Assembly: GCF_009649845.1 (NCBI RefSeq)
Contig: NZ_WJIE01000003.1
Location: 62,001-126,000, forward strand
Direction of reading: 5' to 3'
Source: Polyangium spumosum
GTDB lineage: Bacteria; Myxococcota_A; Polyangia; Polyangiales; Polyangiaceae
Length of the DNA stretch: 64,000 nt
Positions 1 through 9,247 of the stretch are shown here, in pieces. Positions within the stretch are counted from its first letter, which is position 1, and the number at the start of each line of letters is the position of its first letter. Below the pieces are notes generated by a model. That model saw only the letters and a list, made by a program, of their open reading frames with translations. It ran no database searches and was not told the origin of the DNA. The translations under genes were made by a program, and so were the position numbers.

Positions 1-443
1 GTGACCATCTCGAGGACGGTCTCGTCCGCCTCGCGCGTGGTCTTCGCGAGCCGGAGCGCCGCGATCCCTTCGCCGACGATCTCGCGCACCGTCAAGCGCG
101 GGTTCAAGGACGAGTACGGGTCCTGAAAGACGATCTGCATGCGCCGGCGCAGCGGTCGGAGCGCGCGCTCGGAGAGGCGCGTGATGTCCTGCCCGTCGAA
201 GACGATGCGCCCGAGCGTGGGCTCGACGAGGCGCAGCACCGTGCGCCCGAGCGTGCTCTTGCCGCAACCCGACTCGCCCACGAGCCCCAGCGTCTCGCCG
301 GGCCGGATGTAGAAGCTCACGCCGTCGACCGCGTGCAGGAACTTCGTCGCCTTGAAGAGGCCCTGCCGGACCGGGAACAAGGTCGAGAGCTTCTCGACCT
401 GGAGCAGCGGCTTGGTCGAGCGCGGTTTGTCCGGTCCGCTCAC
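1..443 (-). CDS. oppF: Oligopeptide ABC transporter ATPase, OppF/DppF type (partial, runs off the window)
   Basis: Second ATPase of an oligopeptide/dipeptide importer, which would sit on the cytoplasmic face of the membrane and hydrolyse ATP with its OppD-like partner. The visible N-terminal 147 residues contain a Walker A motif GESGCGKST preceded by GLVG, and the Q-loop region [16 protein letters not shown] typical of this family. I start it at GTG 443, whose bases overlap the TGA of the upstream ATPase gene (GTGA at 440-443), so translation is probably coupled. The C-terminal half, including the signature and Walker B, lies outside the window. No permease or substrate-binding gene is visible, so the substrate is inferred only from family resemblance. 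Confidence 0.85.
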   Translation of the reverse strand, partial: MSGPDKPRSTKPLLQVEKLSTLFPVRQGLFKATKFLHAVDGVSFYIRPGETLGLVGESGCGKSTLGRTVLRLVEPTLGRIVFDGQDITRLSERALRPLRRRMQIVFQDPYSSLNPRLTVREIVGEGIAALRLAKTTREADETVLEMV

Positions 444-1468
444 GCCGCGCCTCCTCCCGGCTCTGCCGCCCGCTCGTGCAGGAAACACCGGACCGACGCG
501 GGCGGGCGCGAGGAGACGAAGAGCGGCGGCGCCTCCTCGCGGCACCGATCCATCACGTCCGGGCAACGCGGCGCGAAGCGGCATCCGCGGGGAGCGCTCC
601 CCGGATCCGGCAGTGATCCTTCGATCGTCGGCAGGGCCTTGCGCTTCTCGCCGCGCTTCCGGAACGAGCCCGCGGGCGGCACGCTACGCACGAGGGCCTG
701 CGTGTACGGGTGCCGCGGCGACGCGAGCACCCGCGAAGGTGGCCCCGTCTCGACCACCTGCCCCGCGTAAAGCACCACGATCTCGTGCGCGATCTCCGCG
801 ACGAACGGCAGATCGTGGGTGATCACGAGCAAGCTCATCCCGAGCTCGCGCGCCTGGTCGGCGAGCAGGGCCATGATCTGCGCGCGTAGCGCCATGTCGA
901 GCGCGCTCGTGGGTTCGTCCGCGACGAGCAGCCGCGGCGGCGCGGCGAGCGCCATCGCCAGGAGCACCCGCTGCCGCATGCCCCCGCTGAGCTCGTGCGG
1001 GTAGCTGTCGAAGCGCTCGGCGGGGTGGGACAAACCCACCTTGCGCAGGAGCTCGATCGCGCGGGTCTTCGCCTCCTTGAGGGACATGCGCTCCTGCAGG
1101 CGGATCGCCTCCATGACCTGCGCGCCCACCGAGTAGACGGGCGTGAGCGCCGTCAGCGGCTCCTGGAACACCATGCCGATCTTGCCGCCGCGCACCCGCT
1201 GCATCGCGCGCTCCGGGAGCCGGAGCAGGTCTTCGCCCTGGAAGACGATCGCGCCGCGATCGATCTGCGCGCTCGGCGCGGGCAAGAGGCGCAGGATCGA
1301 CAGCGCCGTCGCCGTCTTGCCGCAGCCCGACTCGCCCACGAGCCCGACGGTCTTGCCTTGCGGGACGTCGAACGAGACGCCGTCGAGCGCCTGCACGCGG
1401 GTTCCCTCGGCGGTCGCGAACGAGACGGCGAGGTCGCGGACCGAGAGGAGCGGCTCGCCGGTCGTCAC
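440..1468 (-). CDS. oppD: Oligopeptide ABC transporter ATPase, OppD/DppD type
   Basis: A 342-residue ATP-binding subunit of a peptide-type ABC importer. Visible motifs in order are Walker A GESGCGKT, the Q-loop [10 protein letters not shown], the signature LSGGMRQR, Walker [13 protein letters not shown] and a switch histidine in VITHDL. It ends with the oligopeptide-transporter C-terminal region with paired cysteines (GCRFAPRCP, then RC). The GTG start at 1468 is chosen because it overlaps the stop of the upstream lipoprotein gene as GTGA, and because homology starts just after it ([11 protein letters not shown]); reading further upstream gives Arg-rich out-of-family sequence. The downstream ATPase overlaps its stop the same way, so lipoprotein, OppD and OppF look translationally coupled. 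Confidence 0.9.
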   Translation of the reverse strand: MTTGEPLLSVRDLAVSFATAEGTRVQALDGVSFDVPQGKTVGLVGESGCGKTATALSILRLLPAPSAQIDRGAIVFQGEDLLRLPERAMQRVRGGKIGMVFQEPLTALTPVYSVGAQVMEAIRLQERMSLKEAKTRAIELLRKVGLSHPAERFDSYPHELSGGMRQRVLLAMALAAPPRLLVADEPTSALDMALRAQIMALLADQARELGMSLLVITHDLPFVAEIAHEIVVLYAGQVVETGPPSRVLASPRHPYTQALVRSVPPAGSFRKRGEKRKALPTIEGSLPDPGSAPRGCRFAPRCPDVMDRCREEAPPLFVSSRPPASVRCFLHERAAEPGGGAA

Positions 1469-2151
1469 CGGACGTAGACCTCGAGGCGCGGGCCCCGCTT
1501 CTCCACGACGCCGAGCGAGATCGTGACCCCGCGCGGATCCGCGTCGTCCGCGAGCACCGCGAGGCCGTGCTCCTCGCCCGTCCTCTGCGCCCAGCGCTTC
1601 ACCACGTGTGTCACGTCGAACCGGATCGGGCTCGGGGACGTCACGAAGACCGTGCCCGCCTTCTCGGCCACGTCGAGCCGCGGGCTCCGGCCCCACGAGA
1701 CGAAATCGTCGCGCCAGGGCTCGAGGATCCGCGCGATCGAGAGGGGCACGGGCTCGGTGGGTGGCTCGGACGACGTCGCCGTCTCCAGCACGAGGAACGC
1801 CGACGCGACCTCCCCCGCGTGGGCGACGGGCACCTCGAAGCGGAGCAGGAGCGACGTCTCCCCGGCCGCGCGGCTCCCGAGCGAGACCACCTCCGGCAGC
1901 GCCTCCCCGCCGCCGCTCGGCCCCTTCGACGAGACGACCGCGACCGCGTCCGGGAAGAGCAGGAGGCGGCGCGCGTCCATCGCGGCGAAGGACGTGTCCT
2001 TTTTCGGCCGACAGCGGCCGACCACGCAGATGTCACCCGCGGCGGCGCAGGGCACGTCCGCGGCGCAGAGCGGCGGGCCGGGTGGCGTCTGCACGCAGCC
2101 GAGCGGCAAAAGGGCGAGCAGCACGGCGAAGGGCGGGCGAGCGATCCACAC
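1465..2151 (-). CDS. Lipoprotein with DNRLRE-like domain
   Basis: A 228-residue predicted lipoprotein: a hydrophobic signal segment ends in LLPLGC, followed by a short Cys-containing stretch (LCAADVPCAAAGDICVVGRC). The rest resembles DNRLRE-type domains, beta-sandwich modules of secreted proteins: LLLRFEVP in the middle, then ILEPWRDDF, an FDVTHVVKRW segment and a terminal PRLEVYV strand. GTG start at 2151. It overlaps the OppD-like gene by 4 bases and follows the sugar dehydrogenase gene by 57 bp on the same strand. Coupling to transporter ATPases suggests a surface or periplasmic partner role, but that is inference; the domain call is by pattern only. Confidence 0.6.
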   Translation of the reverse strand: MWIARPPFAVLLALLPLGCVQTPPGPPLCAADVPCAAAGDICVVGRCRPKKDTSFAAMDARRLLLFPDAVAVVSSKGPSGGGEALPEVVSLGSRAAGETSLLLRFEVPVAHAGEVASAFLVLETATSSEPPTEPVPLSIARILEPWRDDFVSWGRSPRLDVAEKAGTVFVTSPSPIRFDVTHVVKRWAQRTGEEHGLAVLADDADPRGVTISLGVVEKRGPRLEVYVR

Positions 2152-2208
2152 GACGGCCCCGGGACCCTAGCAAAAGTGCCGTCCCGCTCCCACCACGGAA
2201 AAGGTTCG

Positions 2209-3474
2209 TCACCCCTCCGGCGAAGGGAGCGGCGCCGGCGGCGGCGACCACCGGGTGATTCGGTAAATCTTGTCCCCGTCGGGAGGACAATCGCCGCGGC
2301 CGTCGCAATTGCTCGTGGTCACGTAGAGCGCCCCGTCGGGCCCCGTCACCACGTCCCGCAGCCGCCCGAGCCCCGTCGGCCCGTTGCCCTGGAAATACAC
2401 CTCGTGGTGCTCGACCCGCCGCGGATCGTCCCGCGCGAAGCTCACGCGGTGCAGGTGCTGCGAGCCGAGCGTCGCCACGATCAGGCTCCCTTTCCACTCG
2501 CGAATGGCGTCCCCCTCGTAAAGCACGGCCCCGCCCGGCGGCGTCGCCTGCTCGAAGACCAACGACGGCGCCGTCACCCCGAGCGCCACCTCGCAGCCGT
2601 AATACGTGGGCCAGCCGAGATCGTCGCCCGCCTTCGCCCGCGTGATCTCGTCGTGCCCCTCCCGGCCCATCTCCCCGCTCGGCCCGTGATCCGCGACGAG
2701 CACCTCCCCGCTCGGCGCGAACGCGAAGGCCTGCACGTTCCGCGCGCCGCTCAGGTACACGAGGCTCCGGCGCGTGGGGTTGTCCGCGGGGATCTCCCCG
2801 TCCCGCGTCATTCGCAAGAGCTTGCCGGCGAGGCTCTTCGGATCCCGCGCGAGCTCCGGGTGCTGCGCGTCCCCCGTCCCCACGTAAAGCATACCGTCCG
2901 GCCCGAAGCGGAGCCGTCCGCCATTGTGGAATCGACCCGCCGGGATCCCCGCGAGCAGCACCTTGTCACGCGTCGCGCTCGCGAGGTCCTCCGCGAGCCG
3001 ATATCGCTCGATCTGATTCTCGGGCCCGTCCGGCCCGCGCATCGTGGCGTATGTATAAAAATAACGATTCTTGGAGAACTCGGGATCCACGACAATGCCG
3101 AGCAACCCGCCCTCCCCCTCCTCGACCGCGGGCAGGACGAGCAGGGGAGGCGTCAACGCGCCCTGGCGCAGCAGGCGGACGCGGCCCGGCCGCTCGGTCA
3201 CGAGCAGGTCCCCGCTGGGCAAAAAGGCGAGCCCCCACGGCACTTCGAGCCCGTCCGCGACGGTCTCGGCCTTCAGAGCGGCGCCGCCGGGCGGGCGCGG
3301 GCTCGACGCCGGCACGAATGTGCATCGTGTGTCCACGCGTGGCGTATTGTTCGCCGAGCAGCCGGCCCCGAGCGCGCCGAGGGCCCCCCCGAGCAGCACC
3401 CCGGCGAGGCCGTACCAGGTCCTGGGAGAGGGTCCTCGAGGGCACACGCGCGGCATCGGGAGGGGCGCCTGCAA
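2209..3474 (-). CDS. PQQ-dependent sugar dehydrogenase-like lipoprotein
   Basis: A 421-residue exported protein of the glucose/sorbosone dehydrogenase family, six-bladed beta-propellers that oxidise sugars or related alcohols with PQQ on the outside of the inner membrane. After a signal peptide with lipobox GALGAGC it shows family hallmarks: VPWGLAFLPSGDLLVTERPG, EGGLLGIVVDPEF, FHNGGRLRFGPDGMLYVGTGD, ARNVQAFAF and a final DVVTGPDGALYVTTSNCDG. The methionine at residue 7 is an alternative start. Pure sequence cannot say whether PQQ is bound or which substrate is used. It heads the minus-strand group that continues into the DNRLRE-like lipoprotein and Opp ATPases. Confidence 0.85.
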   Translation of the reverse strand: MQAPLPMPRVCPRGPSPRTWYGLAGVLLGGALGALGAGCSANNTPRVDTRCTFVPASSPRPPGGAALKAETVADGLEVPWGLAFLPSGDLLVTERPGRVRLLRQGALTPPLLVLPAVEEGEGGLLGIVVDPEFSKNRYFYTYATMRGPDGPENQIERYRLAEDLASATRDKVLLAGIPAGRFHNGGRLRFGPDGMLYVGTGDAQHPELARDPKSLAGKLLRMTRDGEIPADNPTRRSLVYLSGARNVQAFAFAPSGEVLVADHGPSGEMGREGHDEITRAKAGDDLGWPTYYGCEVALGVTAPSLVFEQATPPGGAVLYEGDAIREWKGSLIVATLGSQHLHRVSFARDDPRRVEHHEVYFQGNGPTGLGRLRDVVTGPDGALYVTTSNCDGRGDCPPDGDKIYRITRWSPPPAPLPSPEG

Positions 3475-3725
3475 GCGGTAGGCCGCGTGCGCGCGTTCCG
3501 CCAGGTATCAGGCAAGGCCCTGGAACGAGGTTGCCATTCGAAGCGCTCGGGGCAGCGGAGCGCGGCCGAGCCGAGCGCGCGTGTGCGCCGGCGCCCTGCG
3601 CGGCGGGAGTGTTCGAGGGTTCGTCCTGTCGTCACCACGCGGCCGGCGCAGCCTTCGGGCGCGCCCTGCGCAGATACGGCAAACCGCGGAGTGCTTGTGA
3701 TGTATCCTGGCCGGGGAACGTCACG

Positions 3726-6700
3726 ATGCAGGATACAGCCGAGACGATCAAGGCGGTGTTTCGCGACCGGTACGAGCTCCTCGATCAGCTCGGGGAGGGC
3801 GGGTTTGGCACGGTGTACAAGGCGCGGCAGCTCGCGACCGGGCAATCCGTGGCCATCAAGGTGCTGCGCCTGCCGGAGACCGACGGCTCGCAGGCGCAGG
3901 CGAAGCGGATCGCTCGTTTCCAGCGCGAGATGCAGATCTGCGCGCAGATGCACCACCCCAACATCGTCCGCCTCATGGACTCGGGGCAAGCCGCCGATGG
4001 CATCGTTTACTCCGTCTTCGCCTTCGTACCCGGGAAGAACCTCGCGGAGGTGATCGCCGAGGAGGGCCGCCTCGATCCGTTCGAGGTCCGGCACTTCATG
4101 ACGCAGATCCTCGACGCGCTCGCGTGCTCGCACGCCCAGGGCGTGGTCCACCGCGACCTCAAGCCCGCCAACATCATGATCATCCCCACCGGCGCGCGAA
4201 GGAACGCGGTCGTGCTCGATTTCGGCATCGGCGCGCTCACGCAGGAGGCGCGGCGCGAGGACAAAGAGCGCCTGACGGTGAGCAACGAGTCGATCGGCAC
4301 GCCCTCCTACGCGGCGCCGGAGCAGCTCCTCGGCCAGCCCCCGACGCCGCAGTCCGACCTCTACGCCTGGGGCCTGGTCTTCCTCGAGTGCCTCACGGGC
4401 AAGCGCGTCGTCGACGGCGCGACCCTCGCCGAGGTCGTGTTCAAGCAGCTCTCTCCCGATCCCATCCCGATCCCCGACTACATCGCCGATCACCGGCTCG
4501 GGAGGATCCTCCGGCGCGTGACCTCGAAGAACCCCGAGGCGCGCGACGCCGCGGCCCAGCCGCTCATGCGCGAGCTCGAGGCGTGCGACATGAGCGGGCT
4601 GCGCCAGCGGACCGGGCCCGTGCAGATCACGCCGGCGGCCCCGGACGCGGCGACGGCGACGATCAACATGCCAAACGCCGCGTACCGACCCAGCCCCCCG
4701 TCACAGCGGCTCGTCGAGGGCGAGCGCCGGCAGATCACCGCGTTGTGCTGCAGCCTCAGCGCGGCGGGCGTGGGGCCGAGGGCGGCCGACGTGGAGGAGC
4801 TCGATCAGATCCTCGGCGTGCACCAGGAGGCGTGCACGGAGATCGCCCGCCGCTTCGAGGGCCACGTAGCGGGCGCGCTGGGCGACGCGGTGCTCTTCTA
4901 CTTCGGCTACCCCGCGGCCCGCGAGGACGACGCCCGGCGCGCGGCGCGCGCGGCCCTCGCGATGGCCGCGGAGATCCGCCGGCGCAGCCCCGCGCTGCTC
5001 GCCGAGCGCAAGGCGCGCGTCGACCTGCGCATCGGCATCCATACGGGCCTCGTGGTCGCGCGCGAGCTGCGTGATCCCACCCCCACCACCGGCCTCGGCT
5101 ACGTGATGGGCACGACGCCCAAGCTCGCCACGCGCCTCTCCGGCCTCGCGAAGGCCGGGACCATCCTCCTCAGCGGCAGCACGCAGCGCCTTCTCCGCAA
5201 GCAGTTCCTCCTCGAGGAGTACGGCGTACGCGCCGTCGACGACAGCACCGCGCCGGTGGAGACCTTCGTGCTGCGCGAGGGCGATCCGTCGTCGGGCGTG
5301 CGCGACATGCCGCTCGTCGGCCGCGAGCGCGAGCTCGCGACGCTGCTCGATCTCTTCACGCGGACCCGCGGCGGCGCCGGGCAAGCGGCGCTCGTGAGCG
5401 GCGAGCCGGGCATCGGCAAATCGCGCCTCGCCCGCGAGCTCGACGAGCGGCTCGGCAGCGAGGCGCGCACCTGGCTCGAGTGCCGCTGCACGCCGGACAG
5501 CGTGAACAGCGCCTTTTACCCCATCGTCGACCTGCTCGATCGCCTGCTCGATCCGCAGCGCGAGGGCGGGTCGGAGGTCCGGCTCGGCAAGCTCGAGGCG
5601 CTGCTCTCGTTGCACGGCTTCGACCTCTCCGAGGTGATGCCGCTCTTCGCGCCGCTCCTGTCGATGTCGCTGCCGAGCAAGTGGGCGCCGCTCGACGTCT
5701 CGCCGCAGAAGCAGCGCGAGCTGACGCGCAACGCGGTGCTCTCGTTGCTCTTCGAGATGAGCGAGAAGGAGCCCGTCGTCCTCGCGATCGAGGACCTGCA
5801 CTGGGCCGATCCGAGCACGGTCGAGCTGCTCGGCCAGCTCGTCGCCGAGGTGGGCTCCGCGCGCGTGCTCGCGCTCTTCACGGCGCGGCCCGAGTTCACG
5901 CCGCCGTGGCCCTCGAACGCCGCGCTCCAGATCCAGCTCGGCCGCCTGGGCAAGCCGGAGATCGAGCAGATGGCGGCGAAGGTGACGGGCGGCCGCGGGT
6001 TGCCCGCGGAGGTGCTCGAGCAGATCACGAACCGCACCGACGGCGTGCCGCTCTTCGTGGAGGAGCTCATCCTGGCGATGATCGAGGCCGGCACGCTGGT
6101 CGAGCGCGAAGACCGTTACGTGCTCGCGCGACCGCTCTCCGAGCACTCCATCCCGAGCACGCTACGCGACTCGCTGATGGCGCGCCTCGATCGGATCGGC
6201 GGCGCCAAGGAGACGGCGCAGGTCGCCGCCGCGATCGGCCGGGAGTTCACGTTCGAGCTCTTGCGCGAGGTGAGCGCGCTCGACCCGGCGGAGGTGCAGG
6301 AGCACCTGGACAAACTCGTCGCGGCGGAGCTCGCTTACCGCAAGCGGAGGCTCAAGAACCCGGCGTACCTGTTCAAGCACGCGCTCGTGCGCGACGCGGC
6401 GTACGACTCGATGCTGAAGCGATCGCGGCAGGGGGTGCACGCGCGGATCACGAAGGCGCTCGAGGAGAAGTTCCCCAGCGTGGTGAACGACCGGCCGGAT
6501 CTGCTGGCACATCACCACGCGGCGGCGGAGCAGAAGCGGGAGGCGATCGGGTATGCGCAGAAGGCGACCATGAGCGCGCTTCAGCGCTCGTCGTTCGCAG
6601 AAGCCACGAGCCAGGCTCGGGATGCGCTTTCATGGGTGGACGCCATTGAAGCACCGGAAGAGCGTGCCCAGACCGAGCTGGGCTTGAACGGCATGCTCAC

Positions 6701-7799
6701 CATGGGGCTGATGGCTCGCCAGGGTTATGCGTCGCCCGAGGTCGCGACGACGCTCGCGCGCTCCCAGGAATTGCTTGATACCCTGGGCGACGGCCCCCAC
6801 TCGATGCCGACCTTGTGGGCGCTTTTCATGTACCACCACCTGCGCGGCTATCGCTTGAAGGCGCGCGCGCTCGCGGAGCGTATGCTCACCTTCGCCGAGC
6901 GCACACAGGATGTCGGTCACGAGCTGGCCACGCTTTGCCTGCTCGCCCAGGCGCTGCTCACCGAGGGCAAGTTCGAGGAGGGGCGGCGGCAGATCGACCG
7001 CGCGCTGCCGCTCTATGAGCCCGCCGCGCACCGCGGACATGCATTCATGTTCGGCCTCGACTCCCGCGTGTACGCCCACATGACACAGGCCAACCTGCTC
7101 TGGTTCCTCGGATACCCCGAACAAGCCATACGCCACGGCCAGGCCGCGGTGGATTGGGGCCGCGAGGTGAAGCACAACGAGAGCTACCTGGCCGCCCTCT
7201 TCTACCTGGCAGCCATTCATTTCTGGCAGCTCGAGCGCGACAGGGCGATGGAGCTGACGGAGACCGTCCTGGAAATATCCGAACGGTATGGCCTCGGTAT
7301 GCTTCAGAGCTATGGAAACATCTTCCGGAGCTGGGTCAAGCGCGACGCCGAAGCTGCCGGGCGCCTCGTCGCCAATCTCCGCGCGGCGGGACAGGAGTGC
7401 GGAATGTCGGCATGGAGCGCCCTCTGCGCGGAGCTCGAGATCGAGGTCGGCCAGTGCGATGCCGCGCTCGCGCGGCTGGAAGCCACGCTGCGGCAAGGCG
7501 AGGAGAGCTCGGAGCTCTACTACAAGGCCGAGCTACTGCGCCTCAAGGGTGCGTGCTTGCTCGCGCGAGACGCGAGCGCGGAGCGCGCCGCCGAGGATTG
7601 CTTCCGGCAGGCCATCGCGGTCGCTCAGCTGCAAAGCGCGAGGATGCTCGAGCTGAAGGCCAGCACCGCGCTGGCAAGGCTGCTCCGCCAGCGCGGCGAC
7701 ATCGACGCGGCAAAAGAGGCCATTCGCCCTATCTACGCGTGGTTCTCCGAGGGGCACGACACGCCGCTGCTCCGTGAGGCGCGCGAATTGCTGGATTAG
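3726..7799 (+). CDS. Multidomain regulator: Ser/Thr kinase, cyclase-like domain, AAA ATPase, TPR tail
   Basis: A 1357-residue signalling protein. Residues about 15-285 form a Hanks-type kinase (glycine loop LGEGGFGTV, Lys45, HRDLKPAN with Asp144, DFG at 166-168, GTPSYAAPEQ). Residues about 335-490 resemble a class III nucleotidyl cyclase, but the first metal Asp is replaced by Ser343 (ALCCSLSA) while the second remains (GDAVLFYFG, Asp387). Residues about 530-880 are a STAND/AAA-type ATPase (VGRERE, Walker A GEPGIGKS 559-566, Walker B VVLAIEDLHWAD). The remainder is TPR-like helical repeats. ATG 3726 is used because GGGGA lies upstream and kinase homology starts directly. It converges on the borosin operon; a role in controlling it is only possible. 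Confidence 0.88.
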   Translation: MQDTAETIKAVFRDRYELLDQLGEGGFGTVYKARQLATGQSVAIKVLRLPETDGSQAQAKRIARFQREMQICAQMHHPNIVRLMDSGQAADGIVYSVFAFVPGKNLAEVIAEEGRLDPFEVRHFMTQILDALACSHAQGVVHRDLKPANIMIIPTGARRNAVVLDFGIGALTQEARREDKERLTVSNESIGTPSYAAPEQLLGQPPTPQSDLYAWGLVFLECLTGKRVVDGATLAEVVFKQLSPDPIPIPDYIADHRLGRILRRVTSKNPEARDAAAQPLMRELEACDMSGLRQRTGPVQITPAAPDAATATINMPNAAYRPSPPSQRLVEGERRQITALCCSLSAAGVGPRAADVEELDQILGVHQEACTEIARRFEGHVAGALGDAVLFYFGYPAAREDDARRAARAALAMAAEIRRRSPALLAERKARVDLRIGIHTGLVVARELRDPTPTTGLGYVMGTTPKLATRLSGLAKAGTILLSGSTQRLLRKQFLLEEYGVRAVDDSTAPVETFVLREGDPSSGVRDMPLVGRERELATLLDLFTRTRGGAGQAALVSGEPGIGKSRLARELDERLGSEARTWLECRCTPDSVNSAFYPIVDLLDRLLDPQREGGSEVRLGKLEALLSLHGFDLSEVMPLFAPLLSMSLPSKWAPLDVSPQKQRELTRNAVLSLLFEMSEKEPVVLAIEDLHWADPSTVELLGQLVAEVGSARVLALFTARPEFTPPWPSNAALQIQLGRLGKPEIEQMAAKVTGGRGLPAEVLEQITNRTDGVPLFVEELILAMIEAGTLVEREDRYVLARPLSEHSIPSTLRDSLMARLDRIGGAKETAQVAAAIGREFTFELLREVSALDPAEVQEHLDKLVAAELAYRKRRLKNPAYLFKHALVRDAAYDSMLKRSRQGVHARITKALEEKFPSVVNDRPDLLAHHHAAAEQKREAIGYAQKATMSALQRSSFAEATSQARDALSWVDAIEAPEERAQTELGLNGMLTMGLMARQGYASPEVATTLARSQELLDTLGDGPHSMPTLWALFMYHHLRGYRLKARALAERMLTFAERTQDVGHELATLCLLAQALLTEGKFEEGRRQIDRALPLYEPAAHRGHAFMFGLDSRVYAHMTQANLLWFLGYPEQAIRHGQAAVDWGREVKHNESYLAALFYLAAIHFWQLERDRAMELTETVLEISERYGLGMLQSYGNIFRSWVKRDAEAAGRLVANLRAAGQECGMSAWSALCAELEIEVGQCDAALARLEATLRQGEESSELYYKAELLRLKGACLLARDASAERAAEDCFRQAIAVAQLQSARMLELKASTALARLLRQRGDIDAAKEAIRPIYAWFSEGHDTPLLREARELLD

Positions 7800-7808
7800 C
7801 TGCCCATG

Positions 7809-7828
7809 GCGCCGGCAGACGCCGGCGC
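7809..7828. terminator. Possible bidirectional hairpin between convergent genes
   Basis: A perfect 8-bp inverted repeat GCGCCGGC/GCCGGCGC with an AGAC loop lies in the 43-bp gap between the kinase gene (ending 7799) and the borosin precursor gene (ending 7843 on the other strand). Its position between convergent stops fits a shared terminator. There is no U-run on either side, so intrinsic termination is uncertain. Confidence 0.4.
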
Positions 7829-7842
7829 TGGACGGCTGCGCC

Positions 7843-8136
7843 TCAGGCCCTGCTCGCGAGGAAGGCGTCTGCGGGCCTCTCGGGCATCGGATCCGGGTTC
7901 GGATCGGGATCATCACCGGGATCCCAGACGAACGCGCCCCTCACCGGCGGCGTCGCCGCGTGGCTCTCCCCCTGGAGGCGGCGCTCGATGAGCGCCTGCT
8001 CGGCGGGCGAAAGCCCGGCCTCCGCCATGACCTTCGCCGGATCCCGCAGCAGCGCCTCGAATTTGAAGGGATCGACGCTCAGCTGCGTGAGCAAGTCGAA
8101 GAGATGCGCCGACCTGGCTTCTCCCATTTCATTCAT
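7843..8136 (-). CDS. Putative split-borosin precursor peptide
   Basis: A 97-residue peptide that I read as the substrate of the neighbouring alpha-N-methyltransferase. Residues 11-55 (FDLLTQLSVDP, then LLRDPAKVMAEAGLSPAEQ) match the pattern of the leader or borosin-binding domain of split borosins such as SonA of Shewanella, which has a similar FFTQL...NPEAVMRAHGLT layout and a LigA-like fold. Residues about 58-97 would be the follower/core: an FVWDP segment, then alternating Asp-Pro with Asn-Pro and Met-Pro, ending in DAFLASRA. Start ATG 8136 overlaps the TPR gene stop as ATGA with GGTGAAG upstream; a second ATG lies three codons in. Function is inferred from leader pattern plus operon context. 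Confidence 0.75.
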   Translation of the reverse strand: MNEMGEARSAHLFDLLTQLSVDPFKFEALLRDPAKVMAEAGLSPAEQALIERRLQGESHAATPPVRGAFVWDPGDDPDPNPDPMPERPADAFLASRA

Positions 8137-9215
8137 TTCTTCACCTCTTTCCCCGACGTGTCCTCTACGCAGTCCTTGCCCGAGATGAGCGCGTGGTAGA
8201 CCGGTGACATTTCATCACCCGCCGCGTCCTTGTTCTTCAATGCTTGCCAGACCGGATCGTTGTGGGCAATGAATAGCGTCTCCATGTTCTGCTTCCCGAG
8301 CAGCAGTCGAAGCATATCCGCGGCCTGCTTCGGCTCGCCCCTCGCGTAGTAGAGGCCGGAGATCATGAGGACGTTGATGTTGAGCAGGGTCCAGAGCCGA
8401 TCGAGCGCAAGATCGCTGGCGCCCTTCGCGTTCGCGCTCCCCGTTCGGTGGAGGCTCTGCGCGATGAAATAGAGCACGAGGATGTCCTCGGGGTCGACCT
8501 GACGCGTCAGCCACCCCTGGACCAAGGCCTCCTTGTATTGGCCTCCATAATACAGGAGCTCGGCCATTGCCCTGTGCTGGTGCAGATCGTGGTTCACGTT
8601 GCGCTGCATGGCCAGCCCCATCAGCGCTTGCGCCTTCGTGAAATCCTCATTGGTCGCGTGCAGGAGGGCGTGGAAAGCGATGGCCCAGGCGTACGCGCCG
8701 TTCAGCTCGGCGGCCTTCTCGAAGCACCTGGACCCCTCGCTGAAGTGACGCCCTGCATCGCCGCTCATGCCGGGCATCCTCTTGTAGATGAAGCTCGCGA
8801 CCGCGTGCATTGCCCCCTTGTGTGCATAAGCCCAGGCGTAACCGCTGGACTGCTTGATCGCCTCGGCGAAGGACGCGAGCGACCTGTCGATCTCTTGCTC
8901 GATCCTCGGCAGGTTCTCCTCGATCCACGGAAGGCTATCGCGCACGTAGACGCGGTGCGCCTCTCCCTTCTGTGCGAAAGCCCAGGGGTAGCGTCCCCTG
9001 CGCATCTCGATCGCCAGGTCGAGATCGGCGATGGCGCCTCGATGATCGCCGAGCGCCGCCCTCGCGGCTCCGCGATGCGCGAGGCTCCAGGAATCGTTCG
9101 CGTTGTGCGCGAGCCACGCCGTGAAGCAATCGATCGCGTCTGCATAAAGGCCGCTCGTACGGAGCATCTCGGCCTGCTGCGGTGAGCCCTTCCTCTTGTC
9201 AATCTCGTCGTTCAC
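8133..9215 (-). CDS. TPR-repeat protein of the borosin operon
   Basis: A 360-residue soluble, helical protein with tetratricopeptide-like repeats across its length: YADAIDCFTAWLAHN, SLAHRGAARAALGDHRGAI, then repeated WAFAQKGEA, WAYAHKGAM and WAIAFHALL units. No signal peptide, membrane span or catalytic motif is seen. GTG start at 9215 is supported by AAGGAGG at 9224-9230. The gene follows the methyltransferase by 32 bp and overlaps the precursor by 4 bases, so all three are probably one transcript. A scaffold that holds precursor and enzyme, or a regulator or immunity factor, are possible roles; nothing in the sequence decides. TPR partners are not part of the borosin systems I know. Confidence 0.8.
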   Translation of the reverse strand: MNDEIDKRKGSPQQAEMLRTSGLYADAIDCFTAWLAHNANDSWSLAHRGAARAALGDHRGAIADLDLAIEMRRGRYPWAFAQKGEAHRVYVRDSLPWIEENLPRIEQEIDRSLASFAEAIKQSSGYAWAYAHKGAMHAVASFIYKRMPGMSGDAGRHFSEGSRCFEKAAELNGAYAWAIAFHALLHATNEDFTKAQALMGLAMQRNVNHDLHQHRAMAELLYYGGQYKEALVQGWLTRQVDPEDILVLYFIAQSLHRTGSANAKGASDLALDRLWTLLNINVLMISGLYYARGEPKQAADMLRLLLGKQNMETLFIAHNDPVWQALKNKDAAGDEMSPVYHALISGKDCVEDTSGKEVKK

Positions 9216-9247
9216 AGGGAATGCCTCCTTGTTCTATATGATGAAGA

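Noticed and set aside
3051..3725. In-frame upstream extension of the kinase protein by 225 residues
   Set aside because: Low-complexity Arg/Pro/Ala sequence overlapping the sugar dehydrogenase gene; kinase homology and a ribosome site favour ATG 3726.
1567..4053. 828-codon plus-strand open frame
   Set aside because: Arg/His/Pro-rich shadow of minus-strand genes and of the kinase gene in another frame; a usual effect of very high GC.
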